DNA of 64,000 nt from Gremmenia infestans (Eukaryota; Ascomycota; Leotiomycetes; Helotiales; Hamatocanthoscyphaceae): the NCBI GenBank assembly GCA_032629725.1, contig JAFEVB010000018.1, positions 620,001-684,000 on the forward strand, written 5' to 3'. Under the pieces are notes generated by a model. That model did no database searches. It was not told the origin of the DNA and saw nothing but the letters and a program-made list of their open reading frames with translations. This document shows, one piece after another, positions 30,721 to 42,062 of the stretch. Position 1 is the first letter of the stretch; every line of letters starts with the position of its first letter. A program made the translations under genes and the position numbers.

Positions 30721-31012
30721 AACCAACCTCCAAGCATAACCCTCGCCAAAAAAAAATTAACACTGCTTTCACTATACATACATACTTAATTATATAAAAC
30801 TACCTACCTACCTACCTAACCTCGCAAAAACAAAATAAACATCGCACCTAATTACCGCTCGAAACGCAGTGAATGAGAGTAGTATTCATACCCTAGCCTT
30901 AGCCTTAGCCTTAGCCTGGCGCTGGACTGGACTGGACTGGACTATGGAATGCTTGCAGGCGTCCTGATTCATGAATGAGAAAGAATGAAAGAAAGAAATT
31001 TTTCTGGCGTGA

Positions 31013-31048
31013 CTGGCTGGCTGGCTGGCTGGCTGGTTGGCTGGTTGG
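31013..31048. repeat. (CTGG)n microsatellite
   Basis: About nine CTGG/TTGG units with two interruptions, followed by a short GAGT repeat near 31060-31075. Confidence 0.85.
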
Positions 31049-31505
31049 ATGGTATGAATGAGTGAGTGAGTGAGTGATACTCGTATCTGGGAATAGAATG
31101 AATGAAAAAAAAGAAAGAAACCCCCCCCCCAGATTGGAAGATAGAAGATGTATGGTTGTAACTGAGCAGAGTGAAAAACTCATATCTATTAACATTCAAA
31201 TGATATGAAAAGTTTGAATAAGAGTTGTATACATTTATAGATATTAACAGCATAAAGTGGGACGTGGATGTTGGGCTTTCTTTGACACAGGCAGCAAAAC
31301 GTGTCAGAAGCCTTATATCACTAATCCGGAAGCACAGGTACCAAGCAACAAGCAGATTAAAGGAGTGTTAATTCAGCCCAGGGAGCTAATTGCAAAAACC
31401 AGATCCCGAACTTGAGCAATCCTAAGCGAGAGTAATACGTACACACTCTCATCCTATTCTCCAGAATCAACCGGATCAATCCCCTGGTTCTCTCCCAACT
31501 CTATC

Positions 31506-34318
31506 CTATATGCCAATCACACCTCCGACCAAGCTACGAATCATCTTGCTACTAGCATCTGCATTTCCTCCAAGATTACTCTGCTCATTTTCATTTGGAT
31601 AGAAGAATGCCGCAACCGCAATGATGACATACGCAGCGCAGAGCAACGCACCTTCTAGGTAATTCGAGCGTCCATCTAGAACCAAAAAATTGACGATAAA
31701 GGCCGAGACAAACAGGGAGACAGTTTCGAAAAGCGTAAAGTAAAGACTCATCTCTTTACCCATAGCCCAACCAAGTAGAACTATGAACGGAGTGACGAAG
31801 AGTGCGATTTGAATAGAGGAACCCACTGCAACACCAATTGCCAGATCCATCTTGTTCTTGGTAGCAACAGTGACAGCAGTGACGTGCTCGGCTGCATTAC
31901 CCACAATGGGCAAAATGATGAGACCAATGAACGTTTCGCTAAGACCTGACTGTTCCTCCACGACGGCGTTGATGCTGTCAACCATGAATTCAGCGCAGAC
32001 AGCTACAAGTCCAGTTGAGATAAGTAGCAGGCAAATAGCAGTTGTACGTGAGATGTTCTCATCGTCATCTTCATTCAGCTTTACTGGATTTTCGCTCTCG
32101 GGAAGGCTGTTGACATGTGGTTGGTCCCCAACATTTCCTGCACGTGGAGGACCGGAGGTTGTTTGATTAAGACGGTCGGGCAAGGAGTTGGTACGGCGAA
32201 TGCCCATACGAACACGGGGAATTGGACCGGCCGGTGGTGCAAAAGATGGGGTGGGTGCTGGCTGCGTGAAGACGTTTTGCGAGAAAGTCTTTGGCATCTG
32301 AGGTCGGAGGTTGAGTCCACGAAGAGTACGAGCGCGTTTCTGCGGCGAGTCATCTTCTTGCATTTCCAATTCACTGATAACAGCAAAGTCGACGCGGCGA
32401 GGAGCATTGAAATCATTCTCGGCATTGGTCTTTTCGTTGGTCTGGACGACACCTTCGGTAATTGTGGCCTTGTTTCTGAGAGCTTTCTTGCGATCCTTCT
32501 TCTCTTGACGTTTCCCTTCCTTTTCTCGTTTCCGTTCCTTTCTGGATAACATCAGGCTACTACCATGAGAATTGCGTCGACTACGGATTGGGTGCTCATC
32601 GTCGGCGTCTTCAGCGAGATTATGGCGATGGCTAGCATTTCCTGTAGTTTGCGGCTCATCGGTGGCAGCACCAGTATTGACAGGGCTGATGAAACTGGTT
32701 CCCAAAGACGGTGGTCGAGTATCGGCATCAGGAGTATCCCTTGATCCAGCACTCGACTTGCGACGTCTTCTTCCTCCATGTTTTATGAGTCGCTTGACAC
32801 GTTTTGCGGTAGTGTTGGAGCCGCTTGAACCGTCGGAATCGGAATCAGAACTCGATGAACTGGAGTCATCAGACGATTCCATCCATTGTGCAACTGGACC
32901 CGGAGCAGATTCTTCGTCGATGATGTGCTGTGGTGTACTTTGGTACATGTATGCGTGGGACTTTAGTTGGAAAAGCAGATACATTCCGTAGACAAGCAGA
33001 AGAATCTGGACAATCAGCCAAGTTCACTGGAGGAAATACAAGACTTACCACACTGGTTCCTCGACTAACTTTCAACACCATCCTGGTAGCTTTTGCCGCC
33101 ACTTCAGTTTTGAATGATGCATGAAAGGCGGTCTGCTAAGGTTAGTTATGTTGAGAAAATGCATTGGGGCGACGTACTGGAAGCAAGAGACTCATGACAC
33201 TCAAGCTGAGCAGACACGCACTCATTTGTGTAACAGTACTGTTATAGATCTAGAATTCTTAGCAATTGTTAACAAATTAATGGGTACAGAACATACCTGT
33301 TCCTGGAAACGTAATCCACCCAGTAGGAAACACATGCCTAGGATTAGAAGCAAGTTGGCAAGAATCGAGCCGAGCAGTGAAGCTTGGACGATACGAATTT
33401 CATTCTGACAAGTTAGAACAGGTTTGGAAGTCTGAAGGAGAGTACGAACCTTGGAAAGTGCAATACTGTAAGATTGGAAATGGAATGTGAGCATAAGTCT
33501 TGTAAATCACGGGGACGAGCATGGGCAATGGAAACAAAGGAAATGGGCCGGATGATATGGGACTCGATTGATATGATAATGCCTTTAAGAGGGCTTCTCG
33601 CTCTTTCTTGCCTTGATCTCTCGAGGGAGACATACATGCTAGGGGGGTTAGTCGGAGTCGATGTGTAATAGGTATGGAGCACATACAATATAATAAGCTC
33701 TACTGCGTTGCCAAAAGTAACATTCATTAGTGCACCGATAGTATCCCCCATCCTCTTGGCCACACTTTCGGTAGCATGACTGAGTAAACCTGCTAGAGGT
33801 ATGATAGCAATAGCGTTCATTCCAAAAATGATACCGGGTTGGAGGTTTGCAGCTTTTGATGCAATACCAACCGGTACAAATACCAATAGTAGGTTTACAT
33901 AGCTAGATAGCACGATTGCTTTGCCGGTGAACCAAAATCTCTTTAGGACGTTCTTCTTTTGGAGCTTTTCGTCTTCTATGACAGCCCCCTGCCCATCAGC
34001 CTGCGGAGGTGGAGCTGGTTCTGGCTGGACGGAGGATGTATTGTCGGCGACATTGTTGGCTGTGGAATTCGAAGAATCGGGCACAAAGCCGGGCAGGTTA
34101 TTGGAGGGGAAGGGAAAGACATTTGTGGTATCATTAAGGGCGGGCGAGGCAGATCCGTTCCGCTGTTGCTGCTGTTGCTGCGAAGGAATACTGCTTAGGG
34201 GAAGAGTCGAAGGTCGGCTCGAGTTTTTGGAGAGTGGAGAGGGGCCATGCGCTTTGGATCGTGCCCAAGAGCGTATGCGATCTAAATATGTTTGAGAGTC
34301 AGGCGAAGCTTTCTTCAT
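31506..34318 (-). CDS. Vacuolar-type Ca2+/H+ exchanger (CAX/VCX1 family)
   Basis: Six exons: 33687-34318, 33450-33465 (only 16 nt), 33297-33404, 33178-33249, 33049-33132 and 31506-33005; 803 residues. All introns are GT..AG. The two family signature repeats are present: GNAVELI in the first membrane half and GNAAEHVTA in the second. About eleven membrane spans are visible (for example VRIVQ-ASLLGSILANLLLILGMCF and TAICLLLISTGLVAVCAEF). The N-terminal cytosolic arm has a poly-Gln run. Between the halves is a long hydrophilic loop (about residues 320-600) with an acidic Ser/Asp block and a strongly basic Arg/Lys block (RKERKREKEGKRQEKKDRKK), larger than in plain VCX1. The protein uses the proton gradient to load Ca2+ into the vacuole. 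The start codon is the first Met of an open frame. Confidence 0.92.
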
Positions 34319-34724
34319 CGATATGGAAGAGAGAAGGAAGGTGTGGGTGAGGGTGAGGGAGGGGGTGGTTGTTTGGTCGGATGGTTAGATGTAGAGTGTA
34401 ATAAATCCCAAATCGTGTGGGGGGTGGCAGAGATGATGGATGAGGAATAAGAATCGGGCCAAGATTGGAATCGGGCGAAGGCGTGGCTTTAAAGATACCG
34501 ACCGATACAGGTGCACGTGCACGCCTTGTCTTGGCAATGCGATGCTGACGATACAAAGAGTGGAGATGGAGAGTCCAAAATGATAAGATGACGGAAGAGC
34601 GGCACTGAATGTCGGTGATAAATGAATGCCGCTTTATTGGAATCGTGTTGTATGTAAACTTGTGAGGTGCGTTTGATTCGTTATGCTGCAGGAAATGCTT
34701 CGATTCGATGGCCAAAGGGAGAAG

Positions 34725-34726
<2 letters not shown>

Positions 34727-34774
<48 letters not shown>
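34727..34774. repeat. (GA)24 microsatellite
   Basis: Uninterrupted GA dinucleotide tract about 48 bp long, roughly 410 bp upstream of the Ca2+/H+ exchanger start codon, probably in its promoter or 5' UTR. Confidence 0.92.
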
Positions 34775-34777
<3 letters not shown>

Positions 34778-35542
34778 AAAGAAAGAGGCAAGGGCTTACG
34801 CATGGCTTGGCTTGAAAGAATGAGATGGCTTTTTTTCTCTCTCTAATGGCGTCTGATGGTGTATCTGTGTATCGATACTGTAAATTGATACTGTATCTAG
34901 AAGAGTTTCTGTGGTAGTAATTCAAACGCAAACGCCTTGGAGTGGAGTGGAGTGGAACCTGGGCAGGGCATCAGTAACGAATGAAATTATCCAAGGCAAG
35001 AGCAGACGGGGATGACCCAGTACGAGTAGAGATGGGATAAATGATGCTTCTTGTTTGGTATTCATTGTTGGGATTACTACTCTGTATTATACAAAATGTG
35101 TCAAGGGAAGGGATACCAAATCTCGTTCTTCTCTGCCATCCCTTCTCCCTTGTGGCTACACATACTTTATTCCCATGGTTCTACAAACAGTGCCAAGAGT
35201 GCCAAGAGTGCTTTCGTTGTTACTGCAACCTCGTCACCAGAAACGGAATAGCTGTGGCGTAAAATACTCTACTGTATGCACAGCCACGTCTCGAACAAAC
35301 ACAAACTTCTGTCGTCATCGCTCAGCCTCTGACATTTCACTCATCATTTATTCATTCACTCACTCATTCACTCACTCACCGATCCAATCAATGCGCTGTA
35401 TAATATGGTACTTACCTACAGCAGTACAGTACAGTACTCCGTAGCAGTTCTTTCAAGTCTAGGTCTACTAATCACGTGTGTACAATACAAGTGAGGTTGT
35501 GGACTGGAACATGGATTTTGGGCCGACTTTTTACTCCTTCTT

Positions 35543-35582
<40 letters not shown>
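35543..35582. repeat. (CTA)13 microsatellite
   Basis: Trinucleotide tract TACTAC... of about 40 bp. Confidence 0.9.
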
Positions 35583-35583
<1 letters not shown>

Positions 35584-35634
35584 TGAGATGAGAATAGCCT
35601 TTATATATTCATGCTAGTAATCTAACAAGTACGT

Positions 35635-35853
35635 CTCGGCCCCCACGGCAGTGGCTCCCAGAGGGCCAGCGGAGCGTCACCAAGTCCCGTCAACCACCTA
35701 AACACAACCCCAGAACCCATTCGATTTAATCAAATTCATATACTGATACCTTTATAGAATAGAATACCTAGAATATAACCCTATTTTACAAGTCCGTAAG
35801 CAGGTGGGTGACGCTCCGCTGGCCCTCCGGGGGCCACTGCCGTGGAGGCCGGG
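35635..35853. repeat. GC-rich inverted repeat, 47-bp arms
   Basis: The left arm 35635-35681 and right arm 35807-35853 are reverse complements with about four mismatches. The core reads GGAGCGTCACC on the left and GGTGACGCTCC on the right. Arms are GC-rich while the 125-bp loop is AT-rich. The loop begins AAGTCCCGT and ends near AAGTCCGT. No coding frame. It could be a hairpin-forming element, a MITE, or two inverted copies of a dispersed repeat. Confidence 0.75.
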
Positions 35854-36211
35854 AGGGAGGACTGGGTAATATCCATAAGTACCTATGGATGGTGATATAT
35901 GATATGGATAGCCTTTTAGCAGAACTACTATGATACGTCCTATACGTGAATACCAAAAAGTCATTCTCCAAAGCAGGTATGGAATTTAAACGTCCGGAAC
36001 CGGAAAGCGTTGCCACGTGATCAGGTCTAGAACTGAAATTTTCTAAACAATAGCCCACCCATCAACCCTATTCAAGATCAAGATCAAGATCAAGAACAAG
36101 GGACACGAAAGATACCCTCGAACCCCTCTGGCTTTTTAAAACAATAGTCCTGGTCTGCACCTACTTCAACCACTGCCTAATATATCCTCATCCTCACCTT
36201 CCACATCCAAG

Positions 36212-37078
36212 ATGGCTAGCAGGGATGAATTCATTCTCACCCTGTCATGTCCAGATCGAGCCGGTATCGTGCACGCCGTCACTGGGTTCCTGGCTCAATA
36301 CAACCTAAACATCGTAGACTCTCAACAATTCGGTGATCCAACGTCTAAGAAGTTTTTCATGCGGGTGCATTTTGCACCAGTTGATGTCGAGAACAAAATA
36401 AATCTCGATGACTTACGGACCTCCTTTAACGAAACGGCCCAGCAGATGTCCATGGACTTCGAGCTTTCCTCGACGGCACGGAAACCACGAGTCCTCATCA
36501 TGGTCTCCAAAATCGGACACTGCTTGAACGATCTGTTGTTCAGGCAATCCACTTCTCAACTCAAAATCGACGTTCCTCTCATCATCTCCAACCATCCCGA
36601 TTTTGCGCCTCTGGCAGCCACTTACAAAATCCCCTTCCACCACATGCCAGTCACTGCCGAAACAAAAGCGGATCAAGAAAACAAGATCCTCGAGTTGGTC
36701 AAGGAACAAAAGATTGACTTGATTGTGTTGGCTCGGTACATGCAAGTTCTCTCGCCCGCTCTTTGCTCCGCCATGTCTGGGAAAATCATCAACATCCATC
36801 ACAGCTTCCTGCCTTCCTTCAAAGGAGCGAAGCCGTACCATCAAGCATACGATCGTGGTGTGAAAATCATTGGAGCAACCGCCCATTTCGTTACAAGTGA
36901 TCTGGACGAGGGCCCGATTATTGAGCAAAACGTCGTCCGCGTGGATCACGCGTTGAGCCCCAAAGAGCTGACGACTGAAGGGAGCAATGTTGAGAGCAAC
37001 GTGCTGGCGACGGCAGTAAAGTGGGTTACTGAAAGACGAGTTTTGATTAATGGCGCGAAAACAATTGTTTTTAATTAG
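36212..37078 (+). CDS. purU: Formyltetrahydrofolate deformylase (PurU)
   Basis: Single exon, 288 residues, the usual length. The N-terminal ACT domain (residues 5-85, starting FILTLSCPDRAGIVHAV) is followed by a formyltransferase-fold hydrolase domain. Catalytic residues are N194 and H196 (KIINIHHSFLPSFKGAKPY) and D232 (TSDLDEGPII), the Asn-His-Asp set of this fold. The enzyme hydrolyses 10-formyltetrahydrofolate to formate and tetrahydrofolate and so balances the one-carbon pool. PurU is common in bacteria and present in many filamentous fungi; the fungal copies are often viewed as old transfers, but nothing here (codon usage, flanks) marks it as recent. No organelle targeting peptide is obvious. 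Confidence 0.95.
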   Translation: MASRDEFILTLSCPDRAGIVHAVTGFLAQYNLNIVDSQQFGDPTSKKFFMRVHFAPVDVENKINLDDLRTSFNETAQQMSMDFELSSTARKPRVLIMVSKIGHCLNDLLFRQSTSQLKIDVPLIISNHPDFAPLAATYKIPFHHMPVTAETKADQENKILELVKEQKIDLIVLARYMQVLSPALCSAMSGKIINIHHSFLPSFKGAKPYHQAYDRGVKIIGATAHFVTSDLDEGPIIEQNVVRVDHALSPKELTTEGSNVESNVLATAVKWVTERRVLINGAKTIVFN

Positions 37079-37700
37079 GCAATTGACCTAAAGCCTATCA
37101 TACTGTTCGCGATATGAGTGTATGGCTTCTACAACTATCATGGATCAGATCGGGATACTAGTTGGACAAACCACCCATCGAAACTATCGATGGAAGCTCA
37201 GTGGTATTTCTTCTGGTCGCAACCTTTCAAGAAATCAAAATCATTTTACAGTTCTCCCCATCTATCTCTTCGTCTATTTAACAGTCTGGTATTTCTCCCT
37301 CAAGCCAAGGTGTTTTTTCCATTATATTCCCTTGGCACAGTATAATGTTTCAAGTAGCATATTTTGGAGTTTGAGATCTCAGTTTAGTGATTATGTAGCC
37401 TTTGACAAGAAGTTGAATTTCCGTCGAAATACCTTGAGTCGTTTCCGACAAGCGATCCATACAAGTTGGCAATTTTCGCATGGGTCTGAAACTACCCGTT
37501 TTAGGCTAGGATACACCCTGAGTGAAGTGTCCTTGCGAACACTTCTCATTCCATGCAAATATATCCAAGCTATTTGATGGATTAATAGCATCACCGGCAG
37601 CTGCGTTCTTCGGAGCACTTGGACAAGACGAAACCTACTAGTCTAGCAACTCTTGACTGGTCTAATTAGGCATAGCATACCACATCTACTTTGATTCCAT
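37079..37700. other. Intergenic
   Basis: Spacer between the deformylase and glycosyltransferase genes. A 151-codon frame at 37122-37577 lacks family resemblance and has an unlikely composition for a fungal protein; not called. Confidence 0.4.
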
Positions 37701-39148
37701 ATGGCTGTTCACAGATGGAGCTCTCAGCTAAAGACCCTATGCTGTCTTGCTGTGATATGCTCGATCTATTACTTGTCCTCGACGTTATGCTTTCAGTGGC
37801 AGAGAATCGATGTGGGGGAATCTGACATGATTCGTGAACCACTTCACGACATTGGAAACGTTACTCTAGGAGTGAGTAAAAAGATAATCTCGTCCAAATC
37901 CTGCTTCAAGTCCGTCTCAATTGCCTCTAACATTTCAAGAACTTCCTCGGAGATGTTTTATATTCACTAAACTCTCCTAGTTCCAGAAGATCTTTGTCAT
38001 CAACATGCCTTCTCGAACCGACAGGCGTGACGCCACCTCCCTCGCAGCAGCTAGTAGTAATCTGAAACTAGAATTCATCCAAGGTGTACGAGGTGACAGT
38101 ATCCCCGAAGCTGCATTCCCGCCTGAAGGAAGTGCAGATAGCATCAAGCAGTCCGCAGGGATCAAAGGAAGTTGGAGATCCCACATGAACGCTTTACACG
38201 CGTAGGTCTATCATATCATTATGTTGCCTGGATATATACATCTAACCAGACTTCAGAATCGTCCACGAAAATCTCACCACCGCCCTGATCTTCGAAGACG
38301 ATGTGGATTGGGACATCAGGCTTCGCCAACAATTAGAACCTTTTGCGCGCGCTTCACGCTTGCTGACCGAAGGCTTCGACCTGTCCATACATTCCCCCAC
38401 CGCCCTCCCTAACACCGAGCCATCCGATATAGGCATACGATTCGAATCCTCCTCAACGCCACTATCCCCTATAATCCACTCCCTGCCCCTCCCCCCACCA
38501 TCCGTATCTTCCAGCCACTCTTCCTCCTCCCCATACGGCGACCCATCCACCTGGGACATCCTCTGGCTCGGCCACTGCGGCGTCCAATTCCCCCGCCCCC
38601 AATCAACCACCCTGTCCCCGTCCCTCCAAAACATCGTCCTCACCCTTCCGCACGACCCCACAGTCCCAGCCCCTCACCATCTGCGCGCCCACCCCTTCGG
38701 GCCCCTCGATGCCCTGGCTTCTTCACATCCCCCACACACGCGCGTCTATCACCGCGCCTCAGGCGGAGCCGTCTGCACCGTTGCGTATGCTGTTAGCCAG
38801 CGCGGCGCGAGGCGCCTGCTGCATGAGTTCGGGGTTAGGAAATGGAGTCGCATCTGGGATGTTGAGTTGGGTGACTGGTGTGCGGGGTCCGGGCATGAAC
38901 CGGAACTAGAGGGCGGGGTTGGGGAACCCGGGCGTGATTATCAGAGGACGTGTATCACGGTGCAGCCGCCTCTATTCGCACACCATCATCCGCTGGGCGG
39001 AGCGAGTGATATCGGGGGTCTCGGTGGTGGGTTCGCGACGAACGTCGAGACGAAATATATACGGAAGAGTGTGCGGATGAATCTGGGGGCTTTGGTGAGG
39101 GGGGATAGCCATGGGGAAGAGGGGCTTGTGGATCAATGGCCTGATTAG
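37701..39148 (+). CDS. Family 25-type glycosyltransferase, type II membrane protein
   Basis: Three exons: 37701-37871, 37981-38201, 38257-39148; 427 residues. A short N-terminal signal anchor (TLCCLAVICSIYYLSSTLCF) is followed by the GT25 start: KIFVINMPSRTDRRDA, then GCKxSH-like IKGSWRSHMNAL and the acidic LIFEDDVDWD, the likely metal/sugar-nucleotide site. The region AVSQRGARRLLHEF is the usual late helix. A Ser/Pro-rich insertion (about residues 175-215) separates the two halves. GT25 enzymes transfer sugars, in fungi mostly of unknown acceptor, and act in the Golgi lumen. GC content rises sharply in exon 3. Complete; start codon chosen as the Met before the anchor. Confidence 0.85.
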
Positions 39149-39164
39149 ATTGTCTAGAAAATGG

Positions 39165-39189
39165 TATATATATATATATATATATATAT
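39165..39189. repeat. (TA)n tract
   Basis: Twelve TA units immediately after the glycosyltransferase stop codon. Confidence 0.9.
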
Positions 39190-39541
39190 GTAGTTGATGA
39201 AGTTATATATTGTTTATATATTCTTAGATATGACTTCGTAGCTATTATGTTTATATATTAGCCAAGAAACCCTTCCTTTAGCCTTGCATAGAACTAACCA
39301 CTTTATAACACCTACCTAGCCTCCAATTAATCTAAATCTCGCATTCTCAATTAGAGCTCTAATAAGTACATCCTTACCATTCACTTCAATCTACAAGCCG
39401 TGCGCTATATACAGCCGCTCAATCACTCCACTTCACTTTCCTTAATTTCCTACTTATATTTTAAATCACCCTTTAAAACCCATACATCTAGATCTATTCC
39501 AAAAGCATTACCTATAGCCTCATATATAGAAAGGAACTAGA

Positions 39542-39568
39542 ATATATATATATATATATATATATATA
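39542..39568. repeat. (AT)n tract
   Basis: About thirteen AT units. Confidence 0.9.
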
Positions 39569-40099
39569 CTAATCGATCGATCGATTCGTGGCATAGAGTA
39601 TATATACCTTGCTTTTGACTAAGTCGGGAGTTAGAGGTTGTTGGTCGGTGGGGTGGGGTGGGGTGGGGTGAATAGGAAGAGAGAGAGAGAGAGGAGTGGT
39701 GGGTTGGAGGGAGATGGTTGGGATGTAGGTGTATGTGTATGTGAATGTGATGCAGGAAATGAGAGGGTTTTGGTTGATTGATTGATTGGTTGTTTATGGT
39801 AGGATATGCATATCATTTCTTTATGTAGCTTCTAAGATTCGTAAATGTAATACGCATCTATTCTTGCAGCAGCTTAATAAATTCCACATAGATAAAACCC
39901 GTAGAGATACTTTCTACTGTTTATTCTTAACACTATGCTAGCGACTCTTTAAATTTCACAGTCCGTACCCACTCCATGGCTACCATCTGCTGATCTGGAA
40001 ACTCGCGATTCATCCGGACTGAACAAGATAAATGCAGCCGCTTTATATATAGTTACTTTGCACCGGAAATTTGAAATACTCCACAATTGCTAGGTCCAT

Positions 40100-42062
40100 C
40101 TAATGACTAAGCCCCAACCCCCCACTCTCCTTTACAAACCCATAATACCTCTTCTTCGTCATATCCCTCCAACTCTTCCCCCACTTCACCACAGCCAGAA
40201 ACGTACAAACCTGCGCCAACCCCGCAAAGGCAGCCAGGATAAACGCGTTCTGATACCCCATATTCTTCACCCATGGCGTGACACCATACCCGATGGCGAA
40301 ACTCATAGTATTGCGAATGATAATCACCGTCACCATAGCCTCGCCACTGAGGTCCTTGTAGCAATCAATGCAATAGCTAACACTAAGCTGGATACCTATG
40401 GAGTTCGAAGCGGCGATGACGCCCATGGCGACGATAAGCCCGAACCAGTGCACGTGGTGCGCTGCGCCGACGCCCCAGAGGAGCAGCGAGCCGGGGATGA
40501 GGAGTAGCGATAGCGAGAACAGCCAGAGACGGAACTCGGGTTCCAGGACGCCGTGGTTGCGTCGCGCGAGTGCGAGTACAATGCGGTCGCCTAGCAGGCC
40601 GGAGTACAGGGACCCGACTGCGACGCCGATGAGGGGCGAGAAGTACGAGAGGCCGACCATAGAGGGCGGGAAGGAGTAAGGCGGCGCTGATAGGATAAGG
40701 GATGCGGTGCCGTTAAGGACATTAAACCAGACGAGGTTGCTGCCGTACGAGAAGCCGGCGTAGACTACGGACGGGAGGGAGAAGAAGAGGAGGGGCCGGA
40801 GCATGCTGCGGAAGAGGTGGAAGGGTCGCTTTTTGTCGAGGAGAGAGAGCTTCTGCATGTATGTTTTTGGCTTGTAGTCCATCACGCCTGGTGTTGGCTC
40901 ATCGTTGCTTGGGGGGGTGATGGCTGCTGATTTCTCGGGATCTGCTGATATTGAGACTTCGCCTTCGCCTTTGTTTGGCGTTGCTGTGTCGGGTATTTCG
41001 TCTGGTGTGGTAACCATTTCCAATGGGACTCTATCGTAATTTGTTTCCTCCATGAAGAAAAAGCAGAAGACGAATCCGATGGCCAGAAAGATAGCACACC
41101 AATACATGACCCATTTCCAACCTGTTTCAACGTTAGCAATAACTTCCGACTCTGTAAAAGAAAGAATGCAAACCTTGTCCATCGTTGATAAAGCCTGCGA
41201 AGACTGGAGCTAGGAAATTGCTCCCTGCTAACATGAAAGCATACAGCCCCATATAAGTCCCCCGTTCATGGGTGAAGTATATATCTGTGATTGAAATCTC
41301 GCACAGAGACTCGATTGGTGCCCCAACGAAACCTTGGAGAATCTTACTTCCTATGCGCAGTCAGTGGGTGTGAAAGTGGGTCCATATTGAGGTTCGTACC
41401 AATCCATGCCCCGTTGGAAGTAGCATGAGGGACCCAAATCATAATGCCCTAAGCCGTTAGGATGGATATTTGACAACGCTTGAGATTCTACTTACTAAAG
41501 TCGCTAACATCGAGAAGAGATAAACCGGTCTTTTTCCATACTGCAGAGCTATCGCTTGCCAGAAAAGACAGCCCCACCCCTAGATTACATTAGATTCAGG
41601 TATGATCGCTTGCACGAGGGAGAAAAGTGGCGACAGTTTAGATGTATCAGGCGAGGGGTGTTGAAAGATGGTGACAAGTTGATAATAAAGTTGCTTTGGA
41701 TAGGATTCAGGCATAGCACGTACGAAGAACAAGAACATATAACCAGTCCCGGCATTCAAGTCCCCAAGAGTGAGACCTGTATCTTCAGATATCGGCTCCA
41801 AAACACTATAGATAGCAGCGGACGCGATGCCCACCATCAAAGTATACATGCTGAGGGAAGTAATTGATAGCAATTTTCGCCTGGGAGACCAATTCAAAGG
41901 GTCATCTGGGTCGGCACTCGGAGCTGGCACAAGAACAACATCTTTGAGTTGCGTTCCAGACGCATGCTTGGCGCGTATCGTTCCCTCGAGGTCGACGAGA
42001 AGGACGGTGCCAGGAATTGCGGCCTCATCGAGGTGTCCTTGACGGTGCACCGCATCTTCCAT
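40100..42062 (-). CDS. Major facilitator superfamily transporter (DHA1/HOL1-like)
   Basis: Five exons: 41724-42062, 41496-41579, 41400-41448, 41174-41350, 40100-41121; 556 residues. The N-terminus has the ASADPDDPLNWSPRRKLL lead typical of fungal DHA1 members close to HOL1-type carriers. Membrane spans follow: TSLSMYTLMVGIASAAIYSV, then GWGCLFWQAIALQYGKRPVY (loop 2-3 signature), GFVGAPIESLCEI (helix 4-5 region), ERGTYMGLYAFMLAGSNFLAP and six more after a long central hydrophilic loop (GEGEVSISADPEKSAA). The plasma-membrane location and an organic solute or drug substrate are family inferences; the substrate is unknown. The introns are short except for a 144-nt first intron. Confidence 0.9.

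Larger units (their letters stand above)
30195..31505. other. Intergenic, microsatellite-rich
   Basis: About 1.3 kb between two converging genes, dense in simple repeats (TACC, CTGG, TTAGCC, GGACT units and a C10 run near 31121). Frames through it encode only repeat-derived peptides. No gene supported. Confidence 0.5.
34319..36211. other. Intergenic, repeats and inverted repeat
   Basis: 1.9 kb divergent spacer between the exchanger and the deformylase. It holds a GA tract, a CTA tract and a GC-rich inverted repeat (listed separately). The long minus-strand frame at 34299-34931 is repeat-derived. Three AAGATC-type repeats lie at about 36074-36095, upstream of the deformylase. Confidence 0.5.
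39149..40099. other. Intergenic, AT-rich with TA tracts
   Basis: Convergent spacer with two (TA)n tracts, a GATC-repeat word (CGATCGATCGATTCG near 39573) and a GGGGT/GAGA-rich stretch about 39645-39700. No gene seen. Confidence 0.5.

Noticed and set aside
30689..31048. Regular repeats considered as a CRISPR-like array
   Set aside because: Units are 4-6 bp with no spacers; plain microsatellites in a eukaryotic genome.
34299..34931. 210-codon minus-strand frame containing a long Ser-Leu repeat
   Set aside because: Translation of the GA microsatellite and promoter; the real exchanger start lies just inside its end in another frame.
37122..37577. 151-codon frame between the deformylase and glycosyltransferase
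   Set aside because: No signal, domain or splice context; aromatic/Ser-rich composition looks like translated spacer.
38242..38661. Minus-strand frame inside the glycosyltransferase
   Set aside because: Shadow of the GC-rich third exon.
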